A stretch of DNA of 64,000 nucleotides from an uncultured Robinsoniella sp. (lineage in GTDB: Bacteria; Bacillota; Clostridia; Lachnospirales; Lachnospiraceae): the NCBI GenBank assembly GCA_900540475.1, contig UQGG01000015.1, positions 72,892-136,891 of the forward strand, written 5' to 3'. A program made the position numbers and the translations under genes. This document shows positions 61,105 to 64,000 of this stretch, piece by piece; the first letter of the stretch is position 1; each line of letters opens with the position of its first letter. A model generated the notes under the pieces. The model did no database searches. It saw only the letters and a list, made by a program, of their open reading frames with translations, and was not told where the DNA came from.

Positions 61105-62637
61105 CTATACATTAATCTGTGTATGGTGTCCTTTATAAGAGGACAGTACTAACTGATCTTCCGTAATCTCGTCTCCGCTGAATTCGCCGGTTTTAATCCC
61201 GTTTGACAATACAATGACCCGGTCTGCAATTGCTACAATTTCTTTCAGTTCCGAAGAAACAACAAGGATTGATAAGCCCCGCTCCGCATATTGATTGATA
61301 ATATCAAACACTTCCGTTTTGGCTCCGATATCGATACCTCTGCTGGGTTCATCCAAAAGCAGTATTTTGGGATTAGTGAGAATTCCTTTCCCGATGACAC
61401 ACTTTTGCTGGTTTCCTCCTGAAAGGGAAAGTATCGGCAGCTTTTTATCCGCCACTTTTATTTGAATGTCCTGGATCTGTTCATCTACATGCCTGCTCTC
61501 TTCTTTTTCATTCAGGAAAAAATGTCTGGCATATTTCTTCAGGCTGGAAAGTGAAATATTTTTCCCGATATCCAGCGTCTGCACCAGCCCTTCTGCCTGG
61601 CGGTCCTCAGGTACCAGTGCAAAGCCCCGGGCAATCTGTTCCGAGATATTACGGATCTGTAATTTTTCTCCGCCTATTTTTACCTCGCCGGTATGTTCCG
61701 GTCTCATTCCCATGATGCATTCAAAGATTTCTGTTCGTCCTGCTCCCATCAATCCGTATATTCCCAGGATCTCTCCTTTTTTCAGATTGAATTCTATGTC
61801 TTTTAGAAGATATCCCCCGCCTTTTTTCGGCAGCGTCAGCCCTTTAACATCCATTACCGTCTCTGCCTTTTTCCAGTTAATCCCCCGCTCTTTTTTCGGA
61901 TAGGATTTCCCCTCACCCACCATTCGCTGGACGATCCAAGGAACATCTATATCCTTAACTTCCGCTTTCGCTACGAACTTACCATCCCGCAGAATCGTTA
62001 CATTATCTCCGATCCGCATGATCTCTTCCAGACGATGAGATATGTATACAATAGACATTCCCTGGCTGGTAAATTCCCTCATAAGTTTAAATAAAACTTC
62101 TACTTCCTGTTCACTTAAGGAAGAGGTGGGTTCATCCATTATGAGAATCTTTAAATCCTCCTGTACTACATTTCTGGCAATCTCAATCATCTGCTGCTGT
62201 CCTACTCTCAGGTCCCCTACCAGAATATTTTCATTAATGGGATGTTCCAGTCTCTCTAATACTGCTCTTGTCAGTTCTGCATGCTTTTTATTATCCAGCT
62301 TCAGCCCCTTTGTCTGCTCTCTGCCCATAAAGATATTCTGGTAAACATTCAGATTGGGATACAGGCTTAATTCCTGATGGATAATACCAATTCCATGTTT
62401 TCTGGCTTCTGTTGTATCCTTGAAGACAACCTCTTTATCATCCATATACATTTTACCGGAGGAAGGCTGTTCGATTCCGGCAATGAGCTTCATCAGCGTA
62501 GACTTGCCTGCTCCGTTTTCTCCGATTAGAACATTGACTTTTCCTTTCTCCACGTCATAGGAAACCTGGTCCAACGCCTTTGTTCCGGGATAAATTTTAT
62601 TCATGCACTCGGCATGTAAAACTACATTTGCTTTCAT
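61105..62637 (-). CDS. Ribose-family ABC transporter ATPase (RbsA type)
   Basis: A 510-residue protein with two fused nucleotide-binding domains. The first has Walker A GENGAGKST, signature VGQQQMIEIARN and Walker B LIMDEPTSSL. The second has GLMGAGRTE in place of a normal Walker A, signature LSGGNQQKCVIGKGI and LLLDEPSRGIDIGAK, the usual degenerate second site of RbsA/MglA. It powers import of a pentose or other monosaccharide. It follows the DUF2291 gene by 24 bases. Confidence 0.93.
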   Translation of the reverse strand: MKANVVLHAECMNKIYPGTKALDQVSYDVEKGKVNVLIGENGAGKSTLMKLIAGIEQPSSGKMYMDDKEVVFKDTTEARKHGIGIIHQELSLYPNLNVYQNIFMGREQTKGLKLDNKKHAELTRAVLERLEHPINENILVGDLRVGQQQMIEIARNVVQEDLKILIMDEPTSSLSEQEVEVLFKLMREFTSQGMSIVYISHRLEEIMRIGDNVTILRDGKFVAKAEVKDIDVPWIVQRMVGEGKSYPKKERGINWKKAETVMDVKGLTLPKKGGGYLLKDIEFNLKKGEILGIYGLMGAGRTEIFECIMGMRPEHTGEVKIGGEKLQIRNISEQIARGFALVPEDRQAEGLVQTLDIGKNISLSSLKKYARHFFLNEKEESRHVDEQIQDIQIKVADKKLPILSLSGGNQQKCVIGKGILTNPKILLLDEPSRGIDIGAKTEVFDIINQYAERGLSILVVSSELKEIVAIADRVIVLSNGIKTGEFSGDEITEDQLVLSSYKGHHTQINV

Positions 62638-62661
62638 TTATATACCTCACTGCCATTTCGC

Positions 62662-63303
62662 TTATTTTTCGGTGATACTGATTGGTGTAATTAGTATGGA
62701 TGTATTGTCACTGACTGAGAAGCATCCCACAAACTCTATGGTCTTTCCTTTCAGCCCCTTTGCAATGTCCGGATTAATAACCGTTTCCTGAATCAAGGCA
62801 TGGATCCCCTGTGATACCTGGGCATATTCTTCCTGGTTGGTATAATCCCCAAACTTGATAAACGACAACGCATCTCTCACGGCTGAACCTTTAATAACGG
62901 AACCAATCTGCATTTTAATTTCTTCAGCTCCCGAATAGCCCTCCAGGGAAACCGTCATATAGCCCGCTTTTTTTTCTGCCTCCACTTCCTGAACCGTTAC
63001 CGTTCCCTTTACGGTATAGGTCAATTCTCCTGAATCCCCCATGGAATATTTTCCATATTTATCTGCAACAGATTTCAGATCACCATTTGCTTCAGTCAGT
63101 AACGTACCGAGATCCACCGCTTTCTCACCCAGTTCCGGCAAAGCCTTTGACTCCCAAAAAGAGGCAACATCTTCTCCGGCACTGAATTTCTCTTCCCCTG
63201 TCAGAGCCGCCTCATCTCCGATTTTTACAACTTTAATACATCCTGTCAGTGAAGTTGAAGCCAGTGACAGGGCTAAAAGCAAGGTCACAATTCTTTTTTT
63301 CAT
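62662..63303 (-). CDS. DUF2291 lipoprotein
   Basis: A 213-residue lipoprotein with signal peptide and lipobox LTGC (Cys about residue 22), then a DUF2291-type domain (VASFWESKALPELGEKAVDLGTLL, YTVKGTVTVQEVE). Members are regularly encoded with RbsABC-type importers, with unknown role, possibly assisting the receptor. It is the first gene of the operon; AAGGAG lies before ATG 63303. Confidence 0.85.
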   Translation of the reverse strand: MKKRIVTLLLALSLASTSLTGCIKVVKIGDEAALTGEEKFSAGEDVASFWESKALPELGEKAVDLGTLLTEANGDLKSVADKYGKYSMGDSGELTYTVKGTVTVQEVEAEKKAGYMTVSLEGYSGAEEIKMQIGSVIKGSAVRDALSFIKFGDYTNQEEYAQVSQGIHALIQETVINPDIAKGLKGKTIEFVGCFSVSDNTSILITPISITEK

Positions 63304-63380
63304 ACATTCTCCTTCTTTCCATTCTTCTCAAACATTTTGATATAAAAAATTAATGACTTTTATATAAATTATTTATATAC

Positions 63381-63441
63381 ATTTTAGCAAACTCCCCATT
63401 TCAAAAATATAATCATTCTGAAATAAAATATAACGATTCTG
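63381..63441 (-). promoter_or_regulatory. Operon promoter with 21-base direct repeats
   Basis: Two similar blocks end at 63420 and 63441, sharing TATAA..ATTCTG on the plus strand (63401-63420 and 63421-63441). A TAAAAT -10 (63381-63386, minus) lies downstream, and the -35 position would fall inside the nearer block. This fits activation by the AraC-type response regulator at 58103. Confidence 0.55.
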
Positions 63442-63509
63442 ACTTTTTACTTACCGGGCGGCGGTTTTTTCTATGTTCCTTCTATAATATATGTAATTTC
63501 AGGCACACG

Positions 63510-63558
63510 AAAAAGATCCCGGTACTGCACGTTAAAATGCAGTACCGGAATCTTTTTA
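63510..63558. terminator. Bidirectional terminator
   Basis: A 20-bp stem with one mismatch (63510-63529 with 63538-63557) contains CCGGTACTGCA and its complement, with A- and T-runs on both sides. It insulates the importer operon from whatever lies to the right. Confidence 0.85.
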
Positions 63559-64000
63559 TATTCGTTCTTTAACAATCCGCTCTAGAGATTGGGGGTTTGC
63601 TGATAAATGACGCTTTGTAGAATATTGGTAGTGTCCGGAAAGATTGGAGTAGGAAAATTGCATGGACTCCGTCAGCTTAACGCAGAACTGGTATTTTCTA
63701 ACCTTTCCGAAGTCCTTTTTCTGATCGCAGAACAAAAAACAAATCACGGTCTCAAGATCAGTTGCTATATATCAGTTGTTTTACGCCAATAGCGTTCAGC
63801 ATGCCACAACCCCAGGGTTCCAACCTGCTGAGAAAACCAGCTTTGTATCAACGAATGCTATCTCGGAAAGAGAAGGGGGCGGACCAGGAGAGGTGTTTGG
63901 AAGGCGTATAGCAGATCTGAGCATTTACTTACCTTGCCGGAGTGTTTTTTGGCGGATAGTATTCGACTGGCTCCCATCGGATACTAAGCGGGTACTGAGC
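63559..64000. other. Unassigned right end
   Basis: The last 442 bases hold only short frames (about 60 residues) in both orientations. None has a convincing ribosome site or a recognisable family. The higher G content near 63870-64000 differs from the AT-rich gaps elsewhere. It could be a remnant of a mobile element or a gene cut by the window edge; nothing in it is specific enough to say. Confidence 0.4.

Overview
The window reads as chromosome of a saccharolytic, low-to-mid GC Firmicute, most likely a gut Lachnospiraceae/Clostridia member. The evidence is strong AGGAGG-type ribosome binding sites, sigmaA promoters of TTGACA-17-TATAAT type, several ABC sugar importers without their own ATPase (usual where a shared MsmX-like ATPase exists), LacI/ROK/GntR regulators, and a YesM/YesN-type sensor pair. 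No rRNA, tRNA, CRISPR array or complete insertion sequence was seen.

Layout. 1-4000: a CGCAxxGCC-family protein, a small membrane protein, a two-gene ABC-2 exporter and a MATE pump. 4000-18200: an AraC regulator and a glycosidase block (GH78-like, GH106-like, LacI, GH43, GH2 mannosidase-like, second GH78-like). 18200-25900: an MFS carrier, an ABC sugar importer (two permeases plus binding lipoprotein), a second LacI and a second GH43. 26000-31700: a sugar-acid operon (GntP permease, MtaA/UroD-like protein, galactonate dehydratase, HpcH/HpaI aldolase) opposite a FadR-type GntR regulator. 31900-37100: a membrane serine hydrolase, a UroD-like protein and a GH51 arabinofuranosidase, then two gene fragments that meet at a deletion-like junction. 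37200-47400: a ROK-controlled unit on both strands (ABC importer, GH4 glycosidase, UroD-like protein, PfkB kinase; opposite, an MttB-family methyltransferase and a NagB-like protein). 47500-63300: an operon for a ribose-family ABC importer (DUF2291 lipoprotein, ATPase, permease), a sensor kinase and response regulator, two damaged binding-protein genes and a 2279-residue secreted protein with three DUF1593/Sde182-type nucleoside-hydrolase-like modules. 63300-64000 is promoter, a terminator and unassigned sequence.

How it fits together. The glycosidases lack signal peptides, so oligosaccharides are probably imported and cut inside the cell. The enzyme set (rhamnosidase-like, arabinofuranosidase, GH43, mannosidase-like, a GH4 with a galacturonidase-like motif, galactonate breakdown) points to plant cell-wall material such as pectin side chains and arabinoxylan. 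Operators for both LacI proteins, the ROK protein and the GntR protein can be read next to sigmaA promoters. 

Most notable are: a hairpin leader shared by four genes; a ROK regulon combining a glycosidase and sugar kinase with an MttB-family methyltransferase and a NagB homologue lacking a catalytic Asp; the triple DUF1593 protein tied to a ribose-type importer; and two junctions where pairs of genes are truncated against each other.
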